Source: DASVBE01 sp963770375 (GTDB lineage Bacteria > Actinomycetota > Actinomycetes > Streptosporangiales > Streptosporangiaceae). From it: a stretch of DNA of 64,000 nucleotides. Where the stretch lies: positions 88,365 through 152,364 of the forward strand of contig CAVYPM010000012.1 of the NCBI GenBank assembly GCA_963770375.1. The letters are read 5' to 3'. The notes under the pieces are model-generated. The model was not told where the DNA came from. It searched no databases and saw only the letters and a program-made list of their open reading frames with translations. Positions within the stretch are counted from its first letter, which is position 1, and each line of letters opens with the position of its first letter. The position numbers and the translations under genes are program-made. Shown one piece after another: positions 26,419 through 34,533 of this stretch.

Positions 26419-28599
26419 TCACCCTGGGCATGCCGCGCCTCTCCCGCAGAGGGCGAGGCCTTCGGTGCGCTGGACGAAATCGACGAGCTGCGACCGTGGC
26501 TGGAAGGACAGTGCGCTTGCGGCCGCGTCGGCCAGTGTGGGGGATGTGCCGGGCACAAAGCTGAACAGGTAGCTGACGCAGCCGCCGGGGAAGGTGTAGA
26601 TGCGAAGTTCAGAGAACCGCGGGACGAGGCTGATCGAATGCTCGAACCGGCGCATGCCGGGCTGGTCGGAGGGGATCTGGTGGGCGCCAGCGGTGTCGCA
26701 GGCCGCGGTCAGGGTGACGGTGATGGCGTGCGTTCCTGCGCGGTCGGAGTCCAGCCAGAACCTGGTGTGCCCGCTGGCGATATCGGCTTCGCCGGTGCTC
26801 CAGCCGGAGGGGAGGGCCGCGAGGCAGGGCAGCATGGCGGCCGAGGGTACGGACTGGGCGCTGAGGATCATCGAGTGGCCGGTGCCGCAGCGGGGGGCCG
26901 CAGCGCCCAGGTTCCCGACCGGGCCGACGGTCTCCACTCCGACCTGGACGGCGACGAAAGCGACAGCGAGCACCCCGGCGGCCAGTGCAACCCGCTGAAT
27001 GCTCCAGCGTTGCAGGGTGATCGGCGGCCGTTGCGGGGCGAGGGCGCGGAATTCGCTGAGCACGTCGCGCGGGTCGCGCTTCATGAAGGCGCGGAGCTGG
27101 GTCGGGCTGGCCACCCCGCGGGTGGCGGCGAAGGCCTCGGCAAGCTCGTCCGGGGTGAAGTAACTTAGCGCCCGCTGGTAGACACGTTCCGGGTCGGTGC
27201 GCACCGCGAGCACCAGCATCATGTTGCCCAGGTCGATGGCCTGCCGCCAGGGCGACGGGCGCACCTGCACGAAGGCCACGTCGATCAGCAGCAGCTCCCC
27301 GGAGCGGACCATGAGGTTGCCCGGCTTGATGTCACGGTGGGCGATCCCGCCGTCCCACAGCTTGCGGATCAGCAGAAGTCCCTGATCGATCACCGCGTCG
27401 TCGACCTCGGCCTCGCCGATCTCGGCGGCATCCTTGAAGAACTCGGTGACCAGCAGGTACTCACGCTCGGGCGTGATCTCGACGATGCCGTGGGGGCTGG
27501 CCGTACGGACCCCGATGTCATCCAGCAGGCGCAGCGCATAGTCCTCGTAGGTGACGAGGCGCCGCACCGATTTGAAGGGAACCTCATCCTCCAGCGAGCC
27601 GTAGAGGAGAGTCCGGCCCAGCTTGTACCAGCGGTCGGCGCGGACGTGGCCCTTGGTGTACAGCTTGCCGAACAGGAACTCCTCCGGGCCTTCCGCAACC
27701 CGCAGCCGCAGCGGGGTGGAGCCCGCGGACGACTCCAGGCCGACCGGCTTGATCTCGGTCACGGTCACCCCGAGCTGGTCGCGCACGGCCTTCCGGATCG
27801 CGTCGCCCCGGCGGCCGGTCACATCGACGTGCGCGCTGCGGCCCCGCCGGTACACAACAGGGAACACCTCGTTCGGGGTGAAGAACCGGAACGCGGTGAC
27901 CGCGACCGCCACCGCGAACGCGGCGCCGAGGAGCACATCACCAGGGTGATCCACGCCCAGGTACAGCCGGGCCAGAGCGAACAGGGCGACCGCGGCGGTC
28001 ACGGCGGCCTTGGCCCAGGTGCGGGCGCGGCCCGGCACGGCCAGGCAGTAGACGGCGCCCATCAGCAAGATCGTCAGGACCGCCACCGGGGGCGACGCCC
28101 CCGCGTAGCCGGCCCAGCTGCCGATGATCGTTACGCCGTACGGGCGGGGCCGCGACAGCGCCTCATAGATCATCGACCCGGTGATGTCCAGGAACAGCAC
28201 GCTGCCCAGGAACACCAGCAGGTGCCGCCAGCGCCGGAAGATCATGGTCAGCAGGATCACCGCCCCGCCGAGCACGCTGATCCAGCCCGTCCCCGCCGCC
28301 TTGATGCCGTTGGCCACGTCGGTCAGCCACGGCGTTCGTATCGCCGCCAGCTGCCGCAGCAGCCACGCGCCGGCCTGGTCTTCGGCCCGCAGCGAGGGAC
28401 CGTGCTGGGCGGCCACGAACGCGGCGGTGAGGATCAGGACCGCCAGGACCAGCCAGGCCGTGGTGGTGATGGTGAACGGGTGCGGCAGCGGCGGCGGCGC
28501 ACCGGTCGGGCGGCGCTGGCGCCGGCCCTTGCTGACGGCCGGGTCCTGCGGCAGGGTGGACCGGCCGTCCCCGGCGGTCACGCGCCCGGTGTCGCTCAC
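26419..28599 (-). CDS. PAP2-like membrane domain fused to a protein-kinase-like domain
   Basis: A 726-residue fusion. Residues about 45-240 form a PAP2-type membrane domain with SRPRP (149-153) and ARLYLGVDHPGD (210-221). The expected PSGH motif between them is replaced by a YAGASPP region, so phosphatase activity is doubtful. Residues about 280-520 resemble a RIO/ABC1-like kinase with the catalytic loop HRDIKPGNLM (His421, Asp423, Asn428) and LLIDVAF in place of DFG. A further membrane helix (538-556) leads to an extracytoplasmic cysteine-containing tail. It is the last gene of a coupled three-gene operon (ATGA overlap). The substrate is unknown; lipid or lipid-linked sugar phosphorylation is possible. 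Confidence 0.85.
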   Translation of the reverse strand: MSDTGRVTAGDGRSTLPQDPAVSKGRRQRRPTGAPPPLPHPFTITTTAWLVLAVLILTAAFVAAQHGPSLRAEDQAGAWLLRQLAAIRTPWLTDVANGIKAAGTGWISVLGGAVILLTMIFRRWRHLLVFLGSVLFLDITGSMIYEALSRPRPYGVTIIGSWAGYAGASPPVAVLTILLMGAVYCLAVPGRARTWAKAAVTAAVALFALARLYLGVDHPGDVLLGAAFAVAVAVTAFRFFTPNEVFPVVYRRGRSAHVDVTGRRGDAIRKAVRDQLGVTVTEIKPVGLESSAGSTPLRLRVAEGPEEFLFGKLYTKGHVRADRWYKLGRTLLYGSLEDEVPFKSVRRLVTYEDYALRLLDDIGVRTASPHGIVEITPEREYLLVTEFFKDAAEIGEAEVDDAVIDQGLLLIRKLWDGGIAHRDIKPGNLMVRSGELLLIDVAFVQVRPSPWRQAIDLGNMMLVLAVRTDPERVYQRALSYFTPDELAEAFAATRGVASPTQLRAFMKRDPRDVLSEFRALAPQRPPITLQRWSIQRVALAAGVLAVAFVAVQVGVETVGPVGNLGAAAPRCGTGHSMILSAQSVPSAAMLPCLAALPSGWSTGEADIASGHTRFWLDSDRAGTHAITVTLTAACDTAGAHQIPSDQPGMRRFEHSISLVPRFSELRIYTFPGGCVSYLFSFVPGTSPTLADAAASALSFQPRSQLVDFVQRTEGLALCGRGAACPG

Positions 28600-29555
28600 C
28601 GTGCCTCACCTTCCGCCGCCGGGATCAGCCCGTGGGCGCGCAGCCAGCGGCCCGCGACCAGCCGGGGGCTGCGGCCCGCCAGCTCAACCTGCGCGTCGAG
28701 GGCACGCAGCGCGCTGGTGTCCAGCCGGGCGGAAACCCGGTTGAGGACGGCGAGCAGGCGGGGACCGTAACGGACGATGGCGTCCGTGCGCACCAGGGGA
28801 GTAATGTTCTCGGCCGGCTGCAGCCCGCGGTCGTCGGCCAGGGCGACCAGATGCTGCGCCGGGATGCTCGGATCGGTGGTGAACAGCAGCGCGGCGCCGA
28901 TGTACCCGGCCTCCAGGGCCTGCAGGGTCAGCGGGCCCCCGGCGTCGAGCGGGATGAACGCCTTGAAACGCAGCCCGTAGACCCGTTTCAGCCCGGGCAG
29001 GCAGTAGGCGCGTCCGCGGCACTCGGGCGGGCCGCCGAACGTCAGGCCCGGCGCCACCGTGGCCAGGTCCGCGATCGACCGGAGCCGGTAGCGGGCCGCG
29101 GTGGCGGCACTGACCACGATCGCGTTGGCATCCTGCGCGGGTGCCGGGCGCGCTGGCGTCAGGCCGCGGCCCGCCACCGCGGTCGCCAGTGCCTTGCTCG
29201 CCGCCCCGGGATCGGGGATACCCGATTGCCTTCCCAGGCTGAAGAATTCCAGCGCCGAGCCGGCGTACTCGGGCACCAGCTGGAGCCGGCCGTCCATCAG
29301 CGCTGGATCCACCACCTCGCGCGGGCCCAGGTTCGGCAGGATCCGGACCGGAAACTTTGCCGCGGCCAGCGCCTGGCCGTAAATCTCGGCGAGCAGCACA
29401 CTCTCGGGGAAGTTGAACGACCCGACCGAGAGGACCATGCCGTGACGGCCAGCCGGCGCTGCGGCGGACGGGGCGGGGCCGCCTGCGGACGTGCATGCCG
29501 TCAGCGCGGCCGCCAGCCCGAGGCACGCCGCGCGGAGCATCGTGGCGGCCCTCAC
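28596..29555 (-). CDS. Glycine betaine/choline-type substrate-binding lipoprotein (OpuAC/ProX)
   Basis: A 319-residue extracytoplasmic binder. The signal peptide ends in the lipobox LTAC. The OpuAC domain starts with SVGSFNFPESVLLAEIYGQAL and contains LVPEYAGSALEFF, typical of ProX/OsmX-type binders of quaternary amines. GTG 29555 overlaps the TGA of the flippase-like gene (GTGA), and its own stop overlaps the ATG of the PAP2-kinase gene. No permease or ATPase gene is nearby, so it may be a sensor or a partner of the membrane proteins rather than an importer subunit. A long open frame upstream of 29555 is only antisense-like sequence within the previous gene. Confidence 0.88.
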   Translation of the reverse strand: MRAATMLRAACLGLAAALTACTSAGGPAPSAAAPAGRHGMVLSVGSFNFPESVLLAEIYGQALAAAKFPVRILPNLGPREVVDPALMDGRLQLVPEYAGSALEFFSLGRQSGIPDPGAASKALATAVAGRGLTPARPAPAQDANAIVVSAATAARYRLRSIADLATVAPGLTFGGPPECRGRAYCLPGLKRVYGLRFKAFIPLDAGGPLTLQALEAGYIGAALLFTTDPSIPAQHLVALADDRGLQPAENITPLVRTDAIVRYGPRLLAVLNRVSARLDTSALRALDAQVELAGRSPRLVAGRWLRAHGLIPAAEGEAR

Positions 29556-31969
29556 AGGTACTCCCGCCGCTGCATTACCCGCCAGGACAGCCAGCCCGGC
29601 GCGATCGGAAGCCAGTAGGTCGCCAGCCGGTACAGCAGCACCGCGGAAACCGCGGGCCCGGCCGCCACGCCCACTCCCGTCAGGCCCGCGATCAGGGCCG
29701 TTTCGATGGCACCCAGCCCGCCGGGGCTTGGGGCGGCCGCGGCAAGAGCCGAAGCCCCCAGGTAGACCGCGCCGATAAGGACAAGGCCAGTTCCTCCGCC
29801 GAAGGCCTGGAGGGAAGCGGCGAGCCCGCCGATGTAGGCCAGGGTGATCAGCGTCGATCCCCCGAATAGCATGATCATCTTGCCGGGGCTGCGCGCCACC
29901 CACTTGAGGCTCGCGGCGGCCGAGCGCAGGCCCGGGATCAGCTTGCCGGCGGCGAACCGGCGGCCCGGGCGGGTGGCGAGCACGATGCCGACGATCGCGG
30001 CGACGACGGCCAGGATCAGCAGCAGCTTGCTGCTCGAGGGCAGCTTCAGCGCTTTGCTGAGATCGTGGCCCGCCCAGGCGAAGAACACCACGATCAAGAC
30101 CACGTGGACTAGGGCGCCTACCAGGGCGTTTACCCCGACAGCGGCGGCCCCGGCGCTGGCCTCCACCCCGGACTTCTGCAGGTACCGGACGTTCAGCGCC
30201 ATCCCGCCGACGTTGGCCGGTGAGACCCGGTTGATAAACGACGACGCCCCCTGGGCCAGCACCGTCGGCCACCACCGGATCCGGGAAGCCACCGCGCCCA
30301 TCAGGGCCACCGCACTGGCCAGGTAGGTCACCGCCGACAGGGCGATGATCAGGGGCAGCCAGGCCCAGTCGGCCGACTGGACGGCCCGCCAGCTGCTGCT
30401 CACCTGCGCCAGCTGGGGCAGCAGGAAATAGAACGCGCCCGAGGCCGCGGCGATCGCCAGCAGTGTTCTCGGCCGGACGCGCTGGATGCGGGCCAGGTCC
30501 TCGTCCGGCTGGCCGCTCGCCGCGGCGGCCGCGGTTCGGGTCTGGGTCAGCAGGCCCTTCTGGCGTGCGATCGCGCGGCGGGTACCGGCGGAAAGAGCGA
30601 GCGGCTGCAGCATCGGCACCGCGGCCGCGACCCCGGCAGGGCCGGTCACCGCGGCGGCGCTGCCGACGGCCCGGTCGGCCCCGACGATGCTGGCCAGGGA
30701 GGCGAGCAGCTCGGCGGTGTCGAGCGCGATCTGCCGCTGCGTGGCGCCTAGCTCGGAAAAGCTGAAGTCGACGATCCAGGGTCGTCCGACGGCGTCGACC
30801 ACGATGTTGGCCGACCGCAGCGAGCGGTGCGCGATTCTGGCCCGGTGCAGGCCGTCCACCTGTTTCCACAGTTCCCTGAGCAGCGAGTCGCTGACGCGCG
30901 GCGCGGGGAGCTGACCCAGGGAGCCGCCGTTCACGCGGGCCATGGCCAGCAGCGCGGATCCGTCACCGGCCTTGATCACCTGGCGGACGGCGGGCACGGC
31001 CACTCCGGCCCGGTCAGCCATGACCGCGACGAGCGCCTGGTGCTCCACGGCCTGGATGAGGGAGGCGGCGGGGCGGGTGTCGCCGACGTCGCGCAGGCGG
31101 ATGAACCGGTACGCCCGGTAGAGCAGGTCGGCGTCCCGCTGATCCGACCCAAGGACCTTGATGAACAGCGGCTCCCCGTCATCGGCGTCCGCGGTGAACG
31201 GCCGCGAGCCTTTCGCCTCGACGGCAGCCGGCGCGACGTGGGTGACCGGCAGGCCCGCCGAGCCAAGCGCCACCGCGATCTCCGCGGGGCCGATGCGCCG
31301 GTCCGGCACGCCGAACAGGACGAGCACGCCAGCGCCGACCGTTATCCCCGTGGCGAAGGCCAGGATCACTTCCACCGGGGAGGCGGTGCCGGTGATCAGC
31401 CGGGCTATGGCGGCCAGCCACAAGACGATCCAGGCGGTGCGCCGCCACGGACGGCTCAGCCACGGCGCGGCGGCGACCGTGACGGCTGCGGCGGCGGCCA
31501 GAAGCGCCGGGCCCAGCAGCGACGCGCCGGTAAGCCACCACCACGAGCCGGCTCCGGCCGCGAGAGCACGCGGACGCTCCCCGCCCGCGAGATAAACGAT
31601 CCCGGTCAGCACGGCGCCCGCCAGCACGGCACCGGCCGCCAGGCTGGCCAGCAGCCTGAACCGGCGATAGCGCAACGTCACGGCCACGGCGGCGACAGCC
31701 GCGAGGGCAAAGGCCGCCTGCACCAGCCCCGCCAGGGCCCGGCCCGCCACCGTGGAAGGCAGCACAGCGTCCGCAGCCGCAGCAGGTGCACCCGCATAAA
31801 CGCCATCAGTGACGGCGGCAGCCGCAACCGCCCCGGCGAGCACCAGCCCAGCGACGATCAGGCGGATAACGTCACCCGGATGCCGGTACCGGGCAGGCGA
31901 CAGAAGGCGGTCGCCCCGCTTCGCGGCCGCCGGGGTTGATATGGGCTGGATGTCAGGCGGCTTGGTCAT
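29552..31969 (-). CDS. LPG-synthase-type flippase membrane protein with internal pseudokinase
   Basis: An 805-residue membrane protein. The N-terminal half has about six membrane helices (residues 35-220). A kinase-like segment follows (about 235-480) with a beta-3 lysine (LFIKVLG), but the HRD motif is changed to AHRSLRSANIVVD and DFG to DFSFSE, so it is probably inactive. The C-terminal third (about 500-800) matches the lysylphosphatidylglycerol synthase membrane domain (AglD/flippase type: FINRVSPANVGGMALN, SPGGLGAIETALIAGLTGVG). No aminoacyl-transferase domain is present. It is first in a three-gene operon and transcribed divergently from two PAP2 phosphatases. Export or flipping of a lipid-linked molecule is a reasonable guess. 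Confidence 0.86.
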   Translation of the reverse strand: MTKPPDIQPISTPAAAKRGDRLLSPARYRHPGDVIRLIVAGLVLAGAVAAAAVTDGVYAGAPAAAADAVLPSTVAGRALAGLVQAAFALAAVAAVAVTLRYRRFRLLASLAAGAVLAGAVLTGIVYLAGGERPRALAAGAGSWWWLTGASLLGPALLAAAAAVTVAAAPWLSRPWRRTAWIVLWLAAIARLITGTASPVEVILAFATGITVGAGVLVLFGVPDRRIGPAEIAVALGSAGLPVTHVAPAAVEAKGSRPFTADADDGEPLFIKVLGSDQRDADLLYRAYRFIRLRDVGDTRPAASLIQAVEHQALVAVMADRAGVAVPAVRQVIKAGDGSALLAMARVNGGSLGQLPAPRVSDSLLRELWKQVDGLHRARIAHRSLRSANIVVDAVGRPWIVDFSFSELGATQRQIALDTAELLASLASIVGADRAVGSAAAVTGPAGVAAAVPMLQPLALSAGTRRAIARQKGLLTQTRTAAAAASGQPDEDLARIQRVRPRTLLAIAAASGAFYFLLPQLAQVSSSWRAVQSADWAWLPLIIALSAVTYLASAVALMGAVASRIRWWPTVLAQGASSFINRVSPANVGGMALNVRYLQKSGVEASAGAAAVGVNALVGALVHVVLIVVFFAWAGHDLSKALKLPSSSKLLLILAVVAAIVGIVLATRPGRRFAAGKLIPGLRSAAASLKWVARSPGKMIMLFGGSTLITLAYIGGLAASLQAFGGGTGLVLIGAVYLGASALAAAAPSPGGLGAIETALIAGLTGVGVAAGPAVSAVLLYRLATYWLPIAPGWLSWRVMQRREYL

Positions 31970-32012
31970 GACTCCCCCGGGGTCCTAACCGCCAGGATTG
32001 CACGATGTCGGC

Positions 32013-32104
32013 CGGGTGACATCACCCGTTCACCCGGTGGCGGCCGATATCACCCGGCCGCCACCGGGTGAACGGCGCAGTATCCTGCCTGGAACGGGGT
32101 GAAC
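32013..32104. promoter_or_regulatory. Regulatory region: perfect 20-bp inverted repeat with GTTCACC motifs
   Basis: Between the divergent genes, the arms 32026-32045 and 32056-32075 are perfectly complementary over 20 bases around a ten-base loop. A further symmetric element, CGGGTGACATCACCCG, covers 32013-32028. The heptamer TCACCCG or its complement occurs at 32013, 32022, 32030, 32050 and 32065. GTTCACC, the core of the Streptomyces PHO box, occurs at 32028 (plus) and on the minus strand at 32067 and 32098. Canonical PHO boxes are 11-base direct repeats, and that spacing is not seen. TATCCT (32081-32086) may be the -10 of the phosphatase gene. Confidence 0.6.
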
Positions 32105-32126
32105 CTGCGGTGCAGGTGAGGGGGCG

Positions 32127-32879
32127 ATGACGACAGGCGCAGCCGGCGAGCCGGCTCCCCCGGCGCCCGCGGGTCAGGCTGGCCGGGCACGGAGCCGGGA
32201 CAGAGGGCTGACCCGGTGGTGGTCCCAGGCCCCGGACGGAAGGACCTACCGGCGCAGGCTGGCCGACGGGCTTGCCGCCGCGGCCGGGCTGGTCGTACTG
32301 GTCGTGTGCGGGGTGGTCGTAGCCCGCCGGCTGGGCGCGGGCACAGAAGCGGCCGTGTTCCTCCGGATCAATCACTGGCCAGAGTCCCTGTATCTACTGA
32401 TGGGGGCAGTCCAGTTGTCGGGAGTGATCGGGGCCCTTCCCCTGGCGGCGGCCGCCGCCGCGCTGCTCAGGAGACTGCGCCTGGCCGCTGCCCTGGCCGT
32501 CGCGACAGTGCTGAAGGTAGTGCTGGAAGACACGGTCAAGATGTTCGTGCAGCGGCACCGGCCGGCCGAGACGCTCCCGGACGTGATCTTGCGGGGCCGG
32601 GCCGCGGCCCACGGGCTGGGCTTTCCCTCTGGTCACGCCATGGTGATCTTCGCGATCACCGTACTGGTGTCCCCCTATCTGAAGGGCTGGTGGAAGGCCC
32701 TGCTCTGGGCCCTGGCCGCCGCGGTCTGCCTGTCGCGTTTGTACCTCGGTGCGCACTTCCCGCTGGACGTCATCGCGGGGGCAGGCCTGGGCGTATTCAT
32801 CGGGGGCGTGCTGAACCTCGTCTTCGGCGTGCCGGGCAATGGCCCCAACGGCCCCAGCGCCGCCCGCGTCAGTGGGTGA
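32127..32879 (+). CDS. PAP2 family membrane phosphatase
   Basis: A 250-residue membrane phosphatase of the lipid phosphate phosphatase/undecaprenyl pyrophosphate phosphatase type. All three motifs are intact: K138 to RP146 (KMFVQRHRP), PSGH at 167-170 and SRLYLGAHFPLD (203-214). There are about five to six membrane helices after a 45-residue basic cytosolic N-terminus. It is transcribed away from the flippase-pseudokinase operon, so the two units share a control region. Its active site is complete, unlike the PAP2 domain of the kinase fusion. Confidence 0.93.
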   Translation: MTTGAAGEPAPPAPAGQAGRARSRDRGLTRWWSQAPDGRTYRRRLADGLAAAAGLVVLVVCGVVVARRLGAGTEAAVFLRINHWPESLYLLMGAVQLSGVIGALPLAAAAAALLRRLRLAAALAVATVLKVVLEDTVKMFVQRHRPAETLPDVILRGRAAAHGLGFPSGHAMVIFAITVLVSPYLKGWWKALLWALAAAVCLSRLYLGAHFPLDVIAGAGLGVFIGGVLNLVFGVPGNGPNGPSAARVSG

Positions 32880-33546
32880 TGGTGCGTTGGTGTGCGAGGA
32901 TCGCCTGATCAGGAATGGTTCTCCCGCGCGCTGGCTGACCGGTAGCGGGGTCAGCCTCGGCGCGGGCACGGCAGCGGTGCTGGTCACCGCGCTATCGGCG
33001 CGCCGGGACCAGGTAGGGCACCGCGAGGCCCGGGCCTTCCGGGCCGTCAACGGCCTGCCCGACTCGCTCTACCGTCCCGTGTGGGTCGTCATGCAACTCG
33101 GTGCGCTCGGCGCCGTGCCCGCGGCGGCCACCGCAGCGCTGCTGGCTCACGATCGCGAGCTTGCGGGCCGGCTTCTGGCCGGCGGCACGGCCAGCTGGGC
33201 CCTGGCCAAGCTGGTCAAACGGGTGGTACGCCGGCCTCGGCCAGCGGCGCTGATCAGCGGGACCCGGACCCGTGGCCCCGAAGCTTCCGGGCTCGGGTAT
33301 CTCTCCGGGCACGCGGGCGTGGCCGTAGCCATGGGCGCGGCGGCCCTCCCGCGGCTGAGCCCGTCCGGGCGCGCTGCTGTTGCCGCCGTCGTGCCGGTCG
33401 TTGGCCTCTCCCGCATCTACGTGGGCGCTCATCTCCCGCTGGACGTTGCGGGCGGGGCCGGGCTCGGGCTCGCTGTCGAGGCCGCCGTAGCGCTAGCCGC
33501 CGCCCGCCGCCGGGGCGCGGGAGACAGCGGGTATCTCGCCGGCTGA
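32839..33546 (+). CDS. PAP2 family membrane phosphatase, second copy
   Basis: A second PAP2 protein of up to 235 residues, with motifs KRVVRRPRP, LSGHAGVA (the PSGH equivalent with Leu-Ser) and SRIYVGAHLPLDVAGG. The ATG at 32839 overlaps the previous gene by 41 bases; GTG 32890 just after the previous stop is an equally possible start. Neither has a clear ribosome binding site, which suggests coupling to the first phosphatase. The two PAP2 proteins differ enough in sequence to be distinct enzymes rather than a recent duplicate. Confidence 0.88.
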   Translation: MAPTAPAPPASVGDGALVCEDRLIRNGSPARWLTGSGVSLGAGTAAVLVTALSARRDQVGHREARAFRAVNGLPDSLYRPVWVVMQLGALGAVPAAATAALLAHDRELAGRLLAGGTASWALAKLVKRVVRRPRPAALISGTRTRGPEASGLGYLSGHAGVAVAMGAAALPRLSPSGRAAVAAVVPVVGLSRIYVGAHLPLDVAGGAGLGLAVEAAVALAAARRRGAGDSGYLAG

Positions 33547-34479
33547 TCAGGCCGGTCGCGGCACGGCCCCCAGGGCGCTGGCCGCGAAGCGGTGCGCCGG
33601 GCCGGCCAGGAGGTCGCGCAGGCCGAAGAACGTGTCGGCGGCGCGGAACCCGTTCCAGTCCGCGGGCAGGACCCCGGCGGGCAGGCCGGGCTCGGCGTAC
33701 GGCAGCCGCCGCCAGTCGGTGAGCGCGGCCAGGTAGTCGGCGAACGCGGCGGCCTCGTCCGGCTCGCCGGCCGCCCCGCCCGCGCGCTGGCAGGCCTCCA
33801 GCACCGGGCCGTAACGGTCGAGGAAGTCGGCGTACAGGCCGCGCAGCCGGGGCAGGTCCCACCACTGCGGGACCCGCTCGGCGGTCGGCGCGAACGCGGC
33901 GTGGCTGCCGCGGAACAGCTCGACGTACCGGTCCAGGCCGTGCCGCCGCAGCACGTCGCGGGTCTCGCCGAGCAGATGGCCGGGGGCGATCCAGACCCCG
34001 GCGCTCACCGTGCCGAAGCCCAGCCAGGCCAGCCGGGAGCGGAGCCGGTGCCGCTGGTAGCGCTCGCTTTCCGGGACGCTGAACACAGCGAGCAGCCAGC
34101 CGTCGCCCGCCGCGGCGCGGCGCCGCGCGAAGATCCGCCGGTCGCCCTCGTCCAGGATGGCCCGGGCCTCGGCGGACAGGCCGTACCCGGCCACGCCGTC
34201 CACCCGGGCGGGTTCCAGCAGCCCGCGCCGCTTCAGCCGGAAGATCGCCGACCGCACCGCGGGCTCGTCGGCCTGGCAGTGGGCCAGCAGCCGGATCACC
34301 GACGACACGCTGAGCCAGCCGCCGGCCTCCCGGGCGTACAGGCCGTAGAGCGTCACGATCAGGGCCCGCGGCCGCTGGTCCCGCGGGCCACTGCCCGCAC
34401 CCCGCGCGCCGCCACCGGGGGCGCCGCCACCCGGGGCGCCGCCGGCTGCGCCACCCGGAACCTCGCCGGTCAACCGCAC
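33547..34479 (-). CDS. PaaX family transcriptional regulator
   Basis: A 310-residue regulator with an N-terminal winged helix (IVTLYGLYAREAGGWLSVSSVIRLLAHCQADEPAVRSAIFRLKRRGLL) and the PaaX central and C-terminal domains (RLRSRLAWLGFGTVSAGVWIAP, FADYLAALTDWRRLPYAEPGLP). PaaX proteins repress aryl-CoA pathways and respond to the CoA thioester. It is divergent from an aryl-CoA ligase gene, so it probably controls the ligase and hydroxylase and perhaps the hydratase block at 24.3 kb. The start is uncertain: GTG 34479, or TTG 34473 which has GGGAG five bases upstream. A Gly/Pro-rich stretch precedes the DNA-binding domain. Confidence 0.9.
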   Translation of the reverse strand: MRLTGEVPGGAAGGAPGGGAPGGGARGAGSGPRDQRPRALIVTLYGLYAREAGGWLSVSSVIRLLAHCQADEPAVRSAIFRLKRRGLLEPARVDGVAGYGLSAEARAILDEGDRRIFARRRAAAGDGWLLAVFSVPESERYQRHRLRSRLAWLGFGTVSAGVWIAPGHLLGETRDVLRRHGLDRYVELFRGSHAAFAPTAERVPQWWDLPRLRGLYADFLDRYGPVLEACQRAGGAAGEPDEAAAFADYLAALTDWRRLPYAEPGLPAGVLPADWNGFRAADTFFGLRDLLAGPAHRFAASALGAVPRPA

Positions 34480-34533
34480 TCCCGGAAGCTGCTGGTTCGG
34501 AATATTGACTGCCGTCAGGATAGGAGAATACTG
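34480..34533. promoter_or_regulatory. Divergent promoter region between paaX-like and ligase genes
   Basis: These 54 bases hold a TTGACT hexamer (34505-34510) that overlaps the small palindrome TGACTGCCGTCA (34506-34517). AGGAG at 34522-34526 precedes the ligase start. AATACT at 34527-34532 lies at the right distance from TTGACT for a -10 but would leave almost no leader. The palindrome is a candidate PaaX-family operator. Confidence 0.35.

Noticed and set aside
29556..30869. Upstream extension of the binding-lipoprotein frame
   Set aside because: It overlaps the flippase-like gene on the same strand and consists of Arg/Pro-rich sequence; the signal peptide fixes the start at 29555.
32013..32104. 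Calling the GTTCACC cluster a PHO box outright
   Set aside because: The core heptamer matches, but the 11-base direct-repeat spacing of true PHO boxes is absent.
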